Assembly: GCA_030247885.1 (NCBI GenBank)
Contig: JAPDRO010000007.1
Span: 1,247,501 to 1,311,500 of the forward strand
Reading direction: 5' to 3'
Length of the DNA: 64,000 nt
Source of the DNA: Taxawa tesnikishii (nom. ined.)
Taxonomy: Eukaryota > Ascomycota > Dothideomycetes > Dothideales
Shown: positions 10,186 through 21,812 of the stretch, piece by piece
Layout: each line of letters opens with the position of its first letter
Numbering within the stretch: position 1 is the stretch's first letter
Translations under genes and position numbers: made by a program
The notes under the pieces: generated by a model
The model's database searches: none
What the model was told of the DNA's origin: nothing
Seen by the model: the letters and a program-made list of their open reading frames with translations, nothing else

Positions 10186-12100
10186 ATGCTTGATATCAAG
10201 CTTTTGTTGGCTTCTCTTTGCCTTGGTGTAGGCGCCGTGGTTATGCCGCCGAAGGGCCCTTCTACAATCACTGTGGCAGGCCAGTCTCCAGCAGGCGCCG
10301 GCGTGCCGCTGGAAGCTTTCGTGTCCTACTCGATCGAGTTTTCGTCTTTCCCGGACTTCGCTGGTATGCTATACGTGCATTGTGAATCCATGCGGAAGTT
10401 GTTGACGCCCTCTCAGGCAACAGCTCCAGTCCAAATACCTTTTCCAACAACCTCCTGAACAACATTGGTAATCTCACTGGAACCAAGCCGTATATTCGTG
10501 TGGGTGGAAACACGCAGTAAGTCGGACGGGTCACTTCGCTCCGTCCTAGCTAACTGTGGGTGAAGAGATTACGCCCTCTTCAACGCCTCGCTGGAAACGG
10601 CTACTTTCGGGATCATAAACCCGAACAGGTCATCAGACTATCCAACGACTCTCAGCATCGGACCATCTTACTTTGACTCGTACTCTACATGGCCTGACAC
10701 CAAATTCATCCATGGATTCAACCTGGGCAAGAACGGCACAGCTGCTCGTCAGTCTCTCCTCGCAACAGTTCCCCTGGTATGTAGAGCCTTGGAGAACGGG
10801 AAGCTTGCGTACTGGGAGCTGGGGAATGAGCCAGATCTGTACAAGACGTCTGCCCAAGGCCCGGTACGCCCTGCGACTTGGAACGAACAGACATATGTCG
10901 CCCAATGGCTGAACGGCACGCGTGCGATCCGCGCTGCGATGCAGGAGCCTTGTCCGGACTTGACCACGAACGCACTCTACAAGTACATTGCTCCTTCGTT
11001 CGCTGGTACCGGAGGCAACAACCTGGACCCTATCGTGACCTGGGAAGATGGATTAGACGTGGACAAGGACATTGCTTTGATCTCTTCGCACAAGTATGCA
11101 CATCGCCATTATGGCATCCTTTCTTGGAGGGCTAACATGCAGCAGCTATATCGGAGGAGCAACCCAGCCGGGCGTAACCCTGCAAGGAACGCTCATGAAC
11201 CACACCTCTACCGTCGTGTCCATTTCTCACCAGTTGAATGAGTCTCGTCTGTTGGCTGCTCTTCCCGACTCCATCGAACCGAATCTGCCATTCATCCTTG
11301 GCGAGACTAACAGCTTGTACAATGAAGGTGCACCAGGTTTGTCGAACTCCTTTGGCGCAGCACTCTGGGGAGTAGACTTCAACCTTTGGGTAAGTGTGTC
11401 TTTCAATCCATGAGACAACGGAGTAATCGCTAAAACGCCATCAAGTGCGCAACCAACAACATCCGCCGCGTCCACATGCACCAAGGCACAAACTACAGGT
11501 TAGCCGCTCTTTCGCCCAACCCTTGCACTCTGCAGCCCCCATTCCCATTTCTAATCTCGATTCCAGATACGCGTCATGGCAGCCTATCGACACCGACCTC
11601 GCCGCCAAAGGCACCTTAGCCCCTACTACGGGAACATTGCCGTCGCCGCCTTTCTAGGCGATCTCACATCAACCGTCCCCAGGATCGCCAATCTACCCCT
11701 CCCGAACGAGGAGGAAGCCGCCTACGCCGCCTACGTTAACGACACGCTCGCCCGCATCGTCGTGATCAACATGCAAGAGTACAATTCCTCGACGCAGACG
11801 AACAACTACACGGACGACTACCCTCGCCCGGTCGAGAGGTACAGTTTCCAGCTGCCGCAGGGATGTAGCGGCAAGGCCACTACGCAGCGGTTGTTGGCTA
11901 ATGGCAGTGATGCCATCACCGGGATCACGTTTGACGGGTACAGTTACAACTATGAGCTGGACAACGGGATGCCGGTGCTCCTCAACAACGTGACGAGGGG
12001 CGAGACGGTCAGTGTGGACCGTAGAGGTAGGATGTCGGTTGATGTGCCGAGGAGCAGCGCGGTGATTGTCAGGCTGGAGTGTGAGGCTGGGTGCAAGTAG
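10186..12100 (+). CDS. Secreted GH79 beta-glucuronidase-like glycoside hydrolase (one apparent frame break)
   Basis: Six exons: 10186..10363, 10417..10516, 10566..11093, 11143..11389, 11446..11498, 11567..12100. The N terminus MLDIKLLLASLCLGVGAVV is a signal peptide. Features fit fungal GH79: PYIRVGGNTQDYALF, the acid/base region YWELGNEPDLY, the nucleophile region LPFILGETNSLYNEG, then HMHQGTNYRYASWQP and a beta-sandwich C-terminal domain. N-glycosylation sequons are plentiful. Such enzymes remove glucuronic acid from arabinogalactan or related glycans outside the cell. The frame changes by one base at the CCCC run 11620-11623, between AAKGTLAP and YYGNIAVAAF; with one more C the gene would encode 546 residues. 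I think this is a base-calling error, not decay, because both sides are well conserved. It converges on the aldo-keto reductase gene 150 bp away. Confidence 0.85.
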
Positions 12101-12250
12101 CCTGAAAATCGGCCGCTTGCGCTGTGGCAGAGGATCGGAGGATGGACTTTCGTGGCTATTACAAGCCCGGGGTGTTTGTGATATAGAGCCGGCGCCATCC
12201 TGCCACCCATGCCACCGTCTTATATACAGGCGCGTCCGTATCTTTCAAGC

Positions 12251-13265
12251 CTAGACCTTCTGCCCCGTCACCTCCTGCACGATAGCGCCCGCTGCGCCCT
12301 CGTCCAAACCGTCCAACGCAGCCATATCCTCCCTGTTGAGCGCGAAGGTGTACAAGTCGGCGTTTTCCTCGATCCTGCTGGGGGTATCACTCTTTGGCAG
12401 TGGCACAAAGCCCTTCTGCAGACTCCACCTGATCAGGATCTGGCCGGTCGTCTTGTGGTACTTTCTGGCGAGCTCGTTCAGTGTCTGGTCCTTTGCCCTC
12501 TGGTTTCGCACCAGCGGGCAGTATGCCTCGACGACGATCTTCTGGCTCTGGCAGTACTCGACGGCTTCGCGTTGCTGGCAGAAAGGGTGGAGCTGATATC
12601 GGCGTCAGTGTTTCTTCCCCACCAGGAAAGAACGACCCCTCCCAATCCTACTGAAATGTAACAAGACGCACCTCGATTTGGTTCACATGTGGTGGGAACG
12701 TGGTGGCATACTCCTTCATCTCCTCAATCGGCGCCTTGCCGTAATTGCTCACGCCAATGGCCTTGATCCTCCCCTCCTTGTGCGCGCGCTCCAGCGCTCC
12801 CCACATCAGCTTCCTGGCCCGCGTGCCGGCGTTGGGGCTATGGATCAGCATCAGGTCCAGATAGCCGTCCTTGTCGAGCTTGTCCACGCTCGCGATCACG
12901 CTCTTGTACGTTTCCTCCTCATCGTCGCCGGGAGTGAGGATCTTGGAGGTCAGGAAGATGTCGGAGCGGGGGATGCCGGATTGGCGGACCGCTTCGCCGA
13001 CTTGCTCCTCGTTGGCGTAGTATTGCGCCGTGTCGATGTGGCGGTAGCCGGCTTTGAGGGCCGTCGTGCACGATTTTATGCACACGTCGACGGGGGATTG
13101 GTAGACGCCGAAGCCCAGGGCGGGGATCTTGACCGAGGAGTTGGGGAGGGAGAGGGTGGTCTTGAGGGAGAGGTTGGAGGTCATCTTGGAGGTGGTGGTG
13201 GAAGAGGAGTACCGTGGGGCAAGGGAGGGATTGGACACGAGAGGACGGAGGTATTTGAGTTGCAT
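12251..13265 (-). CDS. Aldo-keto reductase, possibly with a mitochondrial presequence
   Basis: Exons 13265..12672 and 12592..12251 give 311 residues with no frame break. An NADPH-dependent oxidoreductase of the AKR superfamily: IPALGFGVYQSP, then the tetrad residues Asp and Tyr in GYRHIDTAQYYANEEQVG, Lys in FLTSKI, and His in LDLMLIHSP, followed by IKAIGVSNYG and HVNQIE. The late motifs ILIRWSLQKGFVPLPKS bind the cofactor phosphate. The first 27 residues (MQLKYLRPLVSNPSLAPRYS...) are basic and lack acids, like a mitochondrial targeting peptide; starting at the second Met (13184) would give a cytosolic form. The substrate is unknown. It converges with GH79. Confidence 0.88.
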
Positions 13266-13799
13266 ATAAGAGATGTGAAAGAAAAGTAGGAAGCATTGAC
13301 ACGTATATCGACTTCATGACATGCAGGCACGCGATGACGTGCAGCAGCGGGGCATGGAGGGGTAGACGAGCGGACTAGAGATCCGTGAAGGCATTTCACT
13401 TTCTTGATCTGGATACATCATGCATTCATCCCTTGCACTGTTGTTGTTATTGAAGGAGAAGCAAGTATGTACAGGATGGGATGGTTCATGGACTTGTGAG
13501 TTGAGAGGAGTTTTGGGCTTCAGACGAGCTCGTGGTGCAGCTCGCGAATTGTGTCATCCATCCACACCCATCTCCAACTCGTGCTTTGGTTCTGTTCAAC
13601 GTTTGGACCAACCAATCAACCCGCAACAACAGCCATCTTCCGTATATCTCCTACCTCTTTTCAAATATTTTCAAAGATTCCCTAAACGCGTTGTACAACC
13701 ACCCTGAGCCATAGGGTATAACTGCGGTATACATATCCATCGTGCATCTGCAGACGCGTGGCAAAATTTTCACAAAGCTTAACAACAACGGCCGCCGAT
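13266..13799. promoter_or_regulatory. Divergent promoter region between the aldo-keto reductase and MRI1
   Basis: 534 bp without a supported gene. Pyrimidine-rich tracts and short A/T stretches precede the MRI1 start (for example at 13640-13680). Confidence 0.35.
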
Positions 13800-15071
13800 A
13801 TGGTGCAACTCCCGACACACCGTGTTACCAGGGTCGCTGACCTCCAGAAGAGGGCTGCTGAGGCAGAAAACGAGACACCGAAGACGCTGGAAGCGATCAA
13901 ATACACACGAGGCAAGCTTGACATCCTGAACCAGCTCAGACTGCCGCATGCAGAGGTCTATGATCCATGCCGCGGAGCCGAAGACGCATGGCACGCCATT
14001 CATGACATGCGTACACGAGGTGCGCCCGCCATCGCCATCGTAGCCGCCCTTTCCCTTGCCGTGGAATTGGCGAACCAGTCTACTGAATCCTCCGCAAGCG
14101 CCGATGATGTGAAGAAGCTTGTCAAAGACAAGCTCGACTACCTCGTCACCAGCCGGCCGACTGCTGTCAACCTTGCCGATGCAGCCGCAAAGCTGAAGCA
14201 GGTAGTCGAGACTGCCGCAACGACCAACGACGCTGATGGCGTATACGTGCGCGAGGCGTACATCCACGCCGCTGAGCAGATTCTCGTTGACGACGTTTCT
14301 GATAACCAAGCCATTGGCCACTTCGGCGCCGAATGGATCGTGAAGAACGCTGGTGTTGCGCAAGAGAAGATCAGCGTGTTGACCCACTGCAACACCGGAT
14401 CTCTGGCCACTGCAGGCTACGGAACGGCACTGGGCGTCGTTCGCTCGCTCAAAGCCAATGGCAACCTCGAGCGTGCGTTCTGTACCGAAACGCGCCCCTA
14501 CAACCAGGGTTCCAGGCTCACTGCGTTTGAGCTTGTTCATGACAAGATCCCGGCAACCCTCATCACAGACTCGATGGCTGGGTTCCTCATGCGCAAGGGC
14601 CGCAAGGGCGGTCCTCAGGAGCAAATCGCCGCCGTTGTCGTGGGTGCTGATCGGGTGGCTGCGAACGGTGACACGGCCAACAAGATCGGCACGTACTCTC
14701 TCGCCATCCTCGCCAGGCACCATGGCGTCAAGTTCCTCGTCGCTGCGCCGCGCACCACCATCGACCGCGCCACCAAGTCCGGAGCCGACATCACCATCGA
14801 GGAGAGAAAGGGCGAGGAGATGACCAGCATCAAGGGGCCCCGATGGGACGGGTCCGAGTTTGACTTGGAATCGGTGGAGCAGGTCAGTATCGCAGCTTTT
14901 GGCATCAACACGTGGAATCCTGCGTTCGATGTCACGCCTGCGGAACTCATCGATGGTGTCATCACTGAGGTTGGTGTTGTGACCAAGGGAGAGGATGGAG
15001 CGTTCAATTTTGATGAGGCGTTTCAACGGCCGAAGTCTGAAGTCAAGCCTAGCAGCATCGGCGGTTTGTAG
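13800..15071 (+). CDS. MRI1: S-methyl-5-thioribose-1-phosphate isomerase
   Basis: A single exon of 423 residues with no frame break. It converts methylthioribose-1-phosphate to methylthioribulose-1-phosphate in methionine salvage. It belongs to the eIF2B-like family: [18 protein letters not shown] at the N terminus, the MRTRGAPAI loop, [12 protein letters not shown] with the catalytic Cys in SVLTHCNTG, the [19 protein letters not shown] segment, the active-site Asp in [20 protein letters not shown], and [11 protein letters not shown]. The ATG at 13800 matches the usual short N terminus; the frame is open a little upstream but without another ATG. It runs into an intergenic region of 324 bp where nothing is seen. 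Confidence 0.95.
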   Translation: MVQLPTHRVTRVADLQKRAAEAENETPKTLEAIKYTRGKLDILNQLRLPHAEVYDPCRGAEDAWHAIHDMRTRGAPAIAIVAALSLAVELANQSTESSASADDVKKLVKDKLDYLVTSRPTAVNLADAAAKLKQVVETAATTNDADGVYVREAYIHAAEQILVDDVSDNQAIGHFGAEWIVKNAGVAQEKISVLTHCNTGSLATAGYGTALGVVRSLKANGNLERAFCTETRPYNQGSRLTAFELVHDKIPATLITDSMAGFLMRKGRKGGPQEQIAAVVVGADRVAANGDTANKIGTYSLAILARHHGVKFLVAAPRTTIDRATKSGADITIEERKGEEMTSIKGPRWDGSEFDLESVEQVSIAAFGINTWNPAFDVTPAELIDGVITEVGVVTKGEDGAFNFDEAFQRPKSEVKPSSIGGL

Positions 15072-15395
15072 ATAGTTGGCAGATAGATATGGAGACTGCT
15101 GGTCGTGCGCGGGTGTTCAGGCGCGTTCTGTGTTTCCAAATGCTATGGCTTTGTTGCCAGCGTAGTCTTGTGAGCATGTCTATAGACATAGGCAGACCAC
15201 TTGCCACCGGTGTAGGCTTTTGATAGAGAAACCTCCTGCCACGCAAGCCAGTCCGCTGCTGCATGCCGGGTGGCGCTCCGTCACTCTGTGTGCGTACTGA
15301 TGCGCTCTTGCGTCCTATCCTCGTTGGAGACAACAGAACAAGCTTCTCCTTCGCCACTCGTTTGAGATTCACACGTGGCGAAGTTGCGTCTCCGC

Positions 15396-15688
15396 TCAAG
15401 GCTTCTGTTCAGTGTTTGCCGCGTCGTTACCGGAGCTGCTGCCTTGGTCTGCTTCCTTCTTCTTGGCTTGCTCGACATCGGCTTGGTTCCTGTTCGCCTG
15501 TGCCAGCAGTTCTTCGATCCTCGCTTCGAGGTTGGTCAGGTGGTTCTCCAGGGCAGCCGCTGTCCTTTCGCCTTTCGCAAGCTCTTGCAGGGCCTGCATG
15601 CGTCAGTTGGGCTTTCACTCATGGCGCGTGGAGGAACTACTACCTTTGCAAAGTCGGCGTCACCGTCGCTGTTGTCGTGTTGTGCCAT
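15396..15688 (-). CDS. Small coiled-coil protein of 80 residues, function unknown
   Basis: Two exons, 15688..15644 (15 codons) and 15593..15396, joined across a 50-nt GT-AG intron with an actgac branch site. Exon 1 reads MAQHDNSDGDADFAK and exon 2 continues ALQELAKGERTAAALENHLTNLEARIEELL, a clear heptad-type amphipathic helix, followed by a polar tail ending in TEQKP. The phase-0 join, ATG context and acidic start make it a likely real gene although it is very short. I do not recognise a family. It is divergent from PAN1 with 332 bp between the start codons. Confidence 0.65.
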
Positions 15689-16020
15689 TCCGGAGCCGGT
15701 CGGTACTGAGGCGCATCAAACGAGCAGGATCGGGCAGACCAACGAGGGAGGGTGCTTTGATAAAGAGGTGTATAATGTGCTTTGAAAAAGAGGTAGAGTA
15801 GTGTGGATGCATGTGCTCTGCTCTATTATGCGCGGTGACGCGGGTCCGTGCTCCTTCGTCCTTCCTCCTTCTCCAGAGCTTGGCAAGAACGTTGGAGAGC
15901 TGGCCAACTCCTGCCTCCTCGATTACACTTTATCCGCAACATTCCTTGTACCGCTGCTCATCCCCATTCTTTCTATACCGGAACATACTTGGCGCCTGTT
16001 GCAGCGAAAGGCGCTTCACC
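15689..16020. promoter_or_regulatory. Divergent promoter region of the coiled-coil gene and PAN1
   Basis: 332 bp, with pyrimidine-rich stretches (ccttcctccttctcc at 15860-15875). No TATA box stands out. Confidence 0.35.
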
Positions 16021-19000
16021 ATGTTCTCCGGTTCGAGCTCCTACCTGGGAGGCGCCAATTCCGGCCGCCCAGGACAGCAGCAGTATGGCCAACAACCGCC
16101 CTACCAGCAGCAGCCCAGCCCATTCGGCGCACAGCAGACTGGCTTTGGCATGCCCCAGATGCAACTTCAGTTCACCGGCATGCCGCCATCAGGTGGCCTT
16201 CAACCGCAGGCTACAGGATTTCCGGGTCAAGGAGGTCTGCAACCGCAGGCTACCGGCTTTCCTGGCCAGCAGCAACAGCAGTTCAATGCGCCTCAGCAGA
16301 TGCCACAGTATACCGGTTTCCCTGCGCAGAACAATCAGCAGTTCCAACAGCAGCCACCACAGCAGCAGCAGCAGCAGCAGCAGCAAGGTGGCTTCCAGCA
16401 ACCACAACAGACTGGTTTCCAACAGCCACAGCAGACCGGTCTGGCTCCTCCAAGGCAGCGCCCACAACCCACGGGCATGACCTCGTCTCAGATGGCAGAC
16501 TCCTTTCGCTCGTCCCCGGCTCCTGCGCCTACAACGAGCTCCGCGCCCAAAGCTTCGAACAAGATCCCGAATATCCGTCTATCCTTCATTACGGCACAAG
16601 ACCAAGCCAAGTTCGAGCAGCTGTTCAAGTCGGCAGTAGGCAATGACCAAGCACTTTCGGGCGACAAGGCCAAGGATCTGCTCCTGCGCTCCAAGCTCCC
16701 AGGCGATGCTTTGTCGCAAATATGGTAGGCATTTCATGGTCTAGAACACGAGCATCGCTGAACTGGCATAGGACACTCTCAGACACCACAAAGTCCGGCC
16801 AATTGCTCTTCCCCGAGTTTGCCTTATCTATGTACCTATGCAACCTCAAACTCTCGGGCAAGGACCTACCACCTAGCTTGCCAGAAAGAGTCAGGAACGA
16901 GGTATCGAGCATGGTTGACATTATATCTTTTGGCGTACCTGATGACCGCACACAAGAACCAGCGCGGACCAACGCGCCCAACTTCAACGAGCCTGCACGC
17001 CAGAGCACTCCCGTAATCCAACAGCCGCAACCACAAGCCTCCAACAGTCAGCTTCTCTCACAACTCACTGCACAGCCTACGGGGTATGGCTTCCAGTCCC
17101 AACCTACGGGTCTGCAACCGCAACCTACTGGTTTCCAGAGCATGCCACAGGCTACAGGATACAACGGACCGAGGCCTCCCATGCCACCAATGCCGACAGG
17201 TTTTGGACAAGGCTTGTCTCCCCAACCGACTGGCTTTGCAGCCGCTCCCTGAACGCACAGCCTACTGGGCGCCCTGGACAATGGGGCCTCGTCAACGCTC
17301 CGGCTTCTGGTCTGCCGAACCTGCATGCTCTGCAGCAGCAGATGATGCCTCAGCCAGGACGTGAAGCTGGTTTCACTACCACTGGCCTTCGCGGCAATGC
17401 TACCGTTCCTTGGGCTGTCACGAAAGACGAGAAGAAGATCTACGACGAGATGTTCAAGGCTTGGGATGGGTTTGGCAAGGGTTTCATCACAGGCAACCAG
17501 GCGATTGAGATCTTTGGACAGAGCGGGCTTGATAAACCTGATCTGGAGCGCATCTGGACCCTGTCTGATCCGCACAACAAGGGCAGACTGAACTTGGACG
17601 AATTTGCGGTTGCCATGCATCTGATTTACCGCAGACTGAACGGATACCCTGTCCCTGCTCAGCTCCCCCGAGCTTGTTCCGCCGTCAACCAGGAACCTGA
17701 CCGATTCGATCGGAACCATGAAATCGCTTCTCTCGGAAGATGCGCAAGCGAGAAAGAGCAGCGGTGCCTTCCTGCAACCACAGAAGACGGGTGTGAGCTA
17801 CCTCAAGAATCATTCTTTCCGAAGTGGAGGCAACGGTCCCGGAGCAGGTCGCAAGGATGCCACCGTTTTCAAGAACAACGACGACGACTTCGGATACCGC
17901 TCTAGTGCGCGTCGGCGAATGGGCGCCGATGGTCGTTCGCCTTCTCCTGCGCAGCCGGCTTCTCCCGTGTCTGAGCGGTCCGCTGATGAAATGAGTATTG
18001 ATCAATTGAAGAAGGCAATTCGCGAAAAGAAAGTTCTGCTCGATGCAATGGATTTCCAGGATGAGAACGAGGCCGACCAAGAAGATGCGCTGGATATCAA
18101 AGACCGACGGGACGCTGATGACCTCTTCCGGCGCATCAGGCGCATCCAGGAGGACATCGACGGTCATCCAAACTCTGGATTCCGGACAGGCGATTCGGAT
18201 GCGGAGCGTAGAGCCATGCGCAGGCAGCTGCAGGGCCTTAGCGATCGTCTGCCCGAGTTGGCGTCCCACGTCCGACGCTGCGAAAGAGCCATCGCCGACG
18301 CCCAACTCGAGCTCTTCAGACTTAAGGATGCTAAAGCCCATCCAAATGCTGCTCCAAGCATCGTCGGTACTGGCCCTGGTGGCGCCGTCACCGAGTCTGA
18401 TCGCCTCAAGGCTCGTGCCAAGGCGATGATGCAGCAACGCTCAGCTGCCTTGACCGGAAGGCCGGCTCCCTCGACCGGGGGTGACGACGGTAGCGCAGCT
18501 GCTAAACGACTTGAGGAAGAAAACACTCGTGTCCGAAAGGAGCGCGAAGACAACGAGCGCATGGTTCGTGATGTCGAGGAAAGTGTCACTGAGTACAGCA
18601 AGAGCCTCGAGCAAGGCCTCAAGGAGGGCGCTGAAGATGCCACTACCGAGCATGAGCGCAGGAGATGGGAAGACGGTCTTGGTGTCGAGGATGAGGTCAA
18701 GGATTTTATCTTCGACCTCCAGAGAAGCAGCAGGGCTGCCAAGATTAGGAAGGAAGAGTGAGTGACAGATTATCACTGGCTGTATGTCTCTTCTTGCTGA
18801 CGAACACTAGGGGTGACCGCCCAAGGGACCGAACTGCATCCACACGCGCCGACGACACCAGTCGTACAAGCAGTACGTCTCGCTATGAGAGTCCCGCTCG
18901 AACAGACACAACCCGCAGCGCTGTGTCTCCAGCCACGACTGGCACATCTTACTCGTCTTACAAGACTGCTGAGGACCGTGCTGCCTTCATCAAACAACAA

Positions 19001-20530
19001 GCCGAAGCAAGAATGGCCGAACGTCTTGCTGCGCTTGGTCTTAGAGCGCCAACCAAAGCCGGTGAAACTGCGCAGCAAAGACAAGAACGCGAACGCAAGG
19101 AGCGGGAAGACCGCCTTAGGCAGGCGGAAGAGGAGGACTCCCGGCGAGAAAAAGAAAGGCAGCAAAGACTTGCAGGGGAGCAGATTGCACCCCCATCGGC
19201 GGCGAAGCCGGCAGCCAAGAAGCCTCCCCACCTCCATCTAGAAAGGGTGGAGCAGACTCGCTACAGAAGGACCAGGAACAGCAGGCGCAAGCGGAGGCCA
19301 GACGGGTCGACCACAGCATTGCTGAGCAAGCGCTCAAAGAACAGCAACAGGCCCAGGCTGCCGAGACGAGGGACCTTGAGTAAGTTTAGAAGATCTCCAC
19401 ATGTAGCAATGTCTATTCTAACGCCACCTACAGGGACGAAGAGCGCCGTCAAGAGGAAGAGATCAGGAGACAACAGGAAGAAGCGCAGGCCAATCTTCGT
19501 GCGCTCGAGGAACAAGTACGTCAGGGCAAACTCAAGAAAGCAGAGGAGAAGGCTAGAAAGCAGGCTGCCCAGCGGGAAACGAAGGAAAGAGAAGCTCGCC
19601 TTGCCGCACAGCGTGCAGAGGTCGAGGCAGCCAAGGAAAAGGAGCGTCAACTGAGGCTTCAGCTGGAGAGCCTTGACGATGAGGACTCATCTGATGAGGA
19701 GAACCCACAAGAGGTTACTCCGCAGGAGAACACTCCAACCGCAAGCCAGGAGCTCCCAAGGGACGCCCCGGCCGAGGCTGCTATTCCCTTGCCACCTCCG
19801 ACCCCAGCAGAACCAGCTGCTGCACCCTCCGTCGCCAGCCCGCCTGCGCAGTCGAACAATCCCTTCTTCAGGAGCATGGGTCAGCCTGCTCCCACTTCTT
19901 CAGTCACGTCGCCTGCTCCTGCGCCTGCGGACACCAACCCCTTCCACCGTATGACCCAGCAGGACACGGCCAAGACCACGCTCCCAGAGCCAGCTGCACC
20001 ATCAGCTCGCCGTACTGCGAAACCCGCCGAAGACGACGACTGGTCCGTCGTCGAAGACACATCATCCGACGAGGACGACGATGATGGCCGCCCCACCGGC
20101 GGCAGCGCCAAACAACTTGCCTCCATTCTCTTCGGCACCATGGCGCCTCCGCGCCCATTGTCCAGCATGGATAACGCCAACGCATCCCCAGCACCCGGTT
20201 CACCCGCCCCACCATCTGCTGGCGGCATCTCTTCTCCCCTCCAGCTCCTCCAGCTCCGCCTATGCCGACCGGTGGGGCTCCGCCACCGCCACCAATGCCC
20301 AGCGGTAGCGCCCTCCACCTCCTCCTATGCCTACCGGCGGCGCGCCACCGCCGCCTCCCATGCCGAGCGGTGGCGCTCCTCCTCCGCCGCCTATGCCTGC
20401 GCTGGGTGGCGGTGCGGGTAGTGCGCCGGACAGGTCTGGGCTGTTGCAGCAGATTCAAGCGGGCAAGGGGCTCAGGAAGACGGCGACAAAGGATAGGAGT
20501 CAGGCTGCTACTGCGGGACGGGTGTTGTAG
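16021..20530 (+). CDS. PAN1: Actin-regulatory endocytic scaffold PAN1 (several apparent frame breaks)
   Basis: Exons 16021..16724, 16772..18757, 18811..19379 and 19434..20530; about 1,450 residues. PAN1 is the EH-domain scaffold that activates Arp2/3 at endocytic patches. In order: a Gln-rich N terminus with many QxTG repeats (the Ark1/Prk1 kinase consensus), EH domain 1 ([15 protein letters not shown] to [23 protein letters not shown]), a second QxTG tract, EH domain 2 ([12 protein letters not shown] to [21 protein letters not shown], then ELVPPSTR), long coiled coils, an acidic patch near [19 protein letters not shown], a proline-rich tract of [11 protein letters not shown] units, and a WH2 motif [14 protein letters not shown]. 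The frame breaks at C runs at 17247, 17665, 19226, 20236 and 20311. PAN1 is essential in yeast, so I read these as sequence errors. Confidence 0.9.
16348..16385 (+). repeat. CAG/CAA trinucleotide tract in PAN1
   Basis: Codes for an unbroken glutamine stretch after PPQ. Such tracts vary in length between strains. Confidence 0.85.
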
Positions 20531-21089
20531 AGGCACCGATAATATGGAGGGCACGTCCGTAGGTAGCTTTCAGTCTTGCGTTTAGCGAACAGAAGCATAT
20601 GTGCCTGCGATTGTAAACGATCCTCTTCGCGTTGCTTCTTCAATCATCTGTCACAGTCATGGTGGTTGCGAAATGCAAGGGCGCCGAGGAGGCGAGGGCT
20701 ACGATGATGTATTTAGATGGGAAGATGTATATGGAACGGCAGTTGAGGGTCACTGTTCCCATGCCGTCTTCGCTCTGCAGTTGTCGCTGTGTCTCGTTAG
20801 TGGGATGTGACAGAACACTGTCCGCCATGGTGCCCTACATTCATCCCTGGATTGCCTCTTTGAGTACTTCTCTCGACACAGTCGACGTCACAGCGAGGGG
20901 TTGCCCTTGGTGGGAGATGCCACCGTCCGTTCTGCGCCGAACCTGCTTTAACCCAACATCACTTGTTCTTGAGGTCCGGCTTCTACCGAAATAATCAAGC
21001 AAGCTCTGCTGTAGAGATGCGCCATGGTAATAGCCATCTCGAGCCGACCGGGCATCAGCACAGGCGTCATGACATAGTCCTCAACCCCA
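20531..21089. other. Convergent intergenic region
   Basis: 559 bp between the ends of PAN1 and the ankyrin gene. No supported gene. A plus-strand 120-codon frame at 20632-20994 has no recognisable features. Confidence 0.4.
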
Positions 21090-21812
21090 TCATTCAACCC
21101 TCCTCCTAGCAGCACTTCCTTGCCCCAGCCCAGTCCCGGACAGCGCATCCTGCACCAATGCCCTCAACTCCCTCTGTCCCTCCTCGGTCTGGAAATCCTC
21201 CCTCGCGGCCAACTCCTCAATCCTCCTCCTGAACTCCGGATCCGGCGCCCCCGCCTCCTCTGCCGGCTCATCCATCGTACCCACATTGACCTTGAAATCC
21301 AGCCCCTGAGGCACGGGCGGCGGATGCCCGACCCCGTCCGCGGTCGTCCCCGCCTGTGAGGTCTCGGCGCCGTTGGCACCACCCGTCTGCGCGACCACGG
21401 ACGCGGCGGCCCCGGCACCGCGCCGCGTCACTTCCCGCACGTAGGCGGCGACCTGCGGCCATTCGTCCTCGGCCTCGAGCTTCTCGTCTACCGTCTGACC
21501 GTCGTCGTTTCTGGCGTCCGCATCGGCGCCGAGCTCCTCGACGAGCACGCGCGCGACGGCCATGTCCTCGGCCGCAAAGAGAGGCGTTTCGCCGTCCTCG
21601 TCGCGCAGGTTCGGTGAGGCGGCGTAGTCTTGCACCAGGGCGCGCAGGAGGTCCGGGTGGTTGTAGGATGTGGCGGCGTGTAGGAGGGAGTAGCCGTGGC
21701 GGTCTTGGGCGGAGGCGAGATGTGGGTTGGAGGCGAGGTGGGAGAGGACGGTGCTGGGCGAGTCCGGGACGAGGTTGAGGAGGCGGTCGATGGTGATGTT
21801 TTGCTGCGCCAT
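21090..21812 (-). CDS. Ankyrin-repeat protein, 240 residues
   Basis: A single exon beginning MAQQNITIDRLLNLVPDSPS; the frame is open further 5' but this ATG fits the family. Ankyrin units are visible as DRHGYSLLHAATSYNHPDLLRALVQ, then DEDGETPLFAAEDMAVARVLVEELGADADARNDDGQT, about residues 37-115. An Ala/Gly-rich linker follows, then a charged C-terminal module FRRRIEELAAREDFQTEEGQRELRALVQDALSG, which I associate with the small fungal ankyrin proteins related to yeast YCR051W; that link is from memory of the pattern. Likely a protein-interaction adaptor in cytosol or nucleus. Coding GC is very high here, which creates long arginine-rich frames in other registers that I reject. Confidence 0.75.
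   Translation of the reverse strand: MAQQNITIDRLLNLVPDSPSTVLSHLASNPHLASAQDRHGYSLLHAATSYNHPDLLRALVQDYAASPNLRDEDGETPLFAAEDMAVARVLVEELGADADARNDDGQTVDEKLEAEDEWPQVAAYVREVTRRGAGAAASVVAQTGGANGAETSQAGTTADGVGHPPPVPQGLDFKVNVGTMDEPAEEAGAPDPEFRRRIEELAAREDFQTEEGQRELRALVQDALSGTGLGQGSAARRRVE

Noticed and set aside
13779-15026. A 415-codon open frame on the minus strand opposite MRI1
   Set aside because: It mirrors MRI1 codon structure (GC-rich third positions make stops rare on the other strand), has no family features and covers the whole of a certain gene.
17247-20313. PAN1 as a pseudogene
   Set aside because: Domains, WH2 motif and splice sites are all intact between the jumps, and the gene is essential in yeast.
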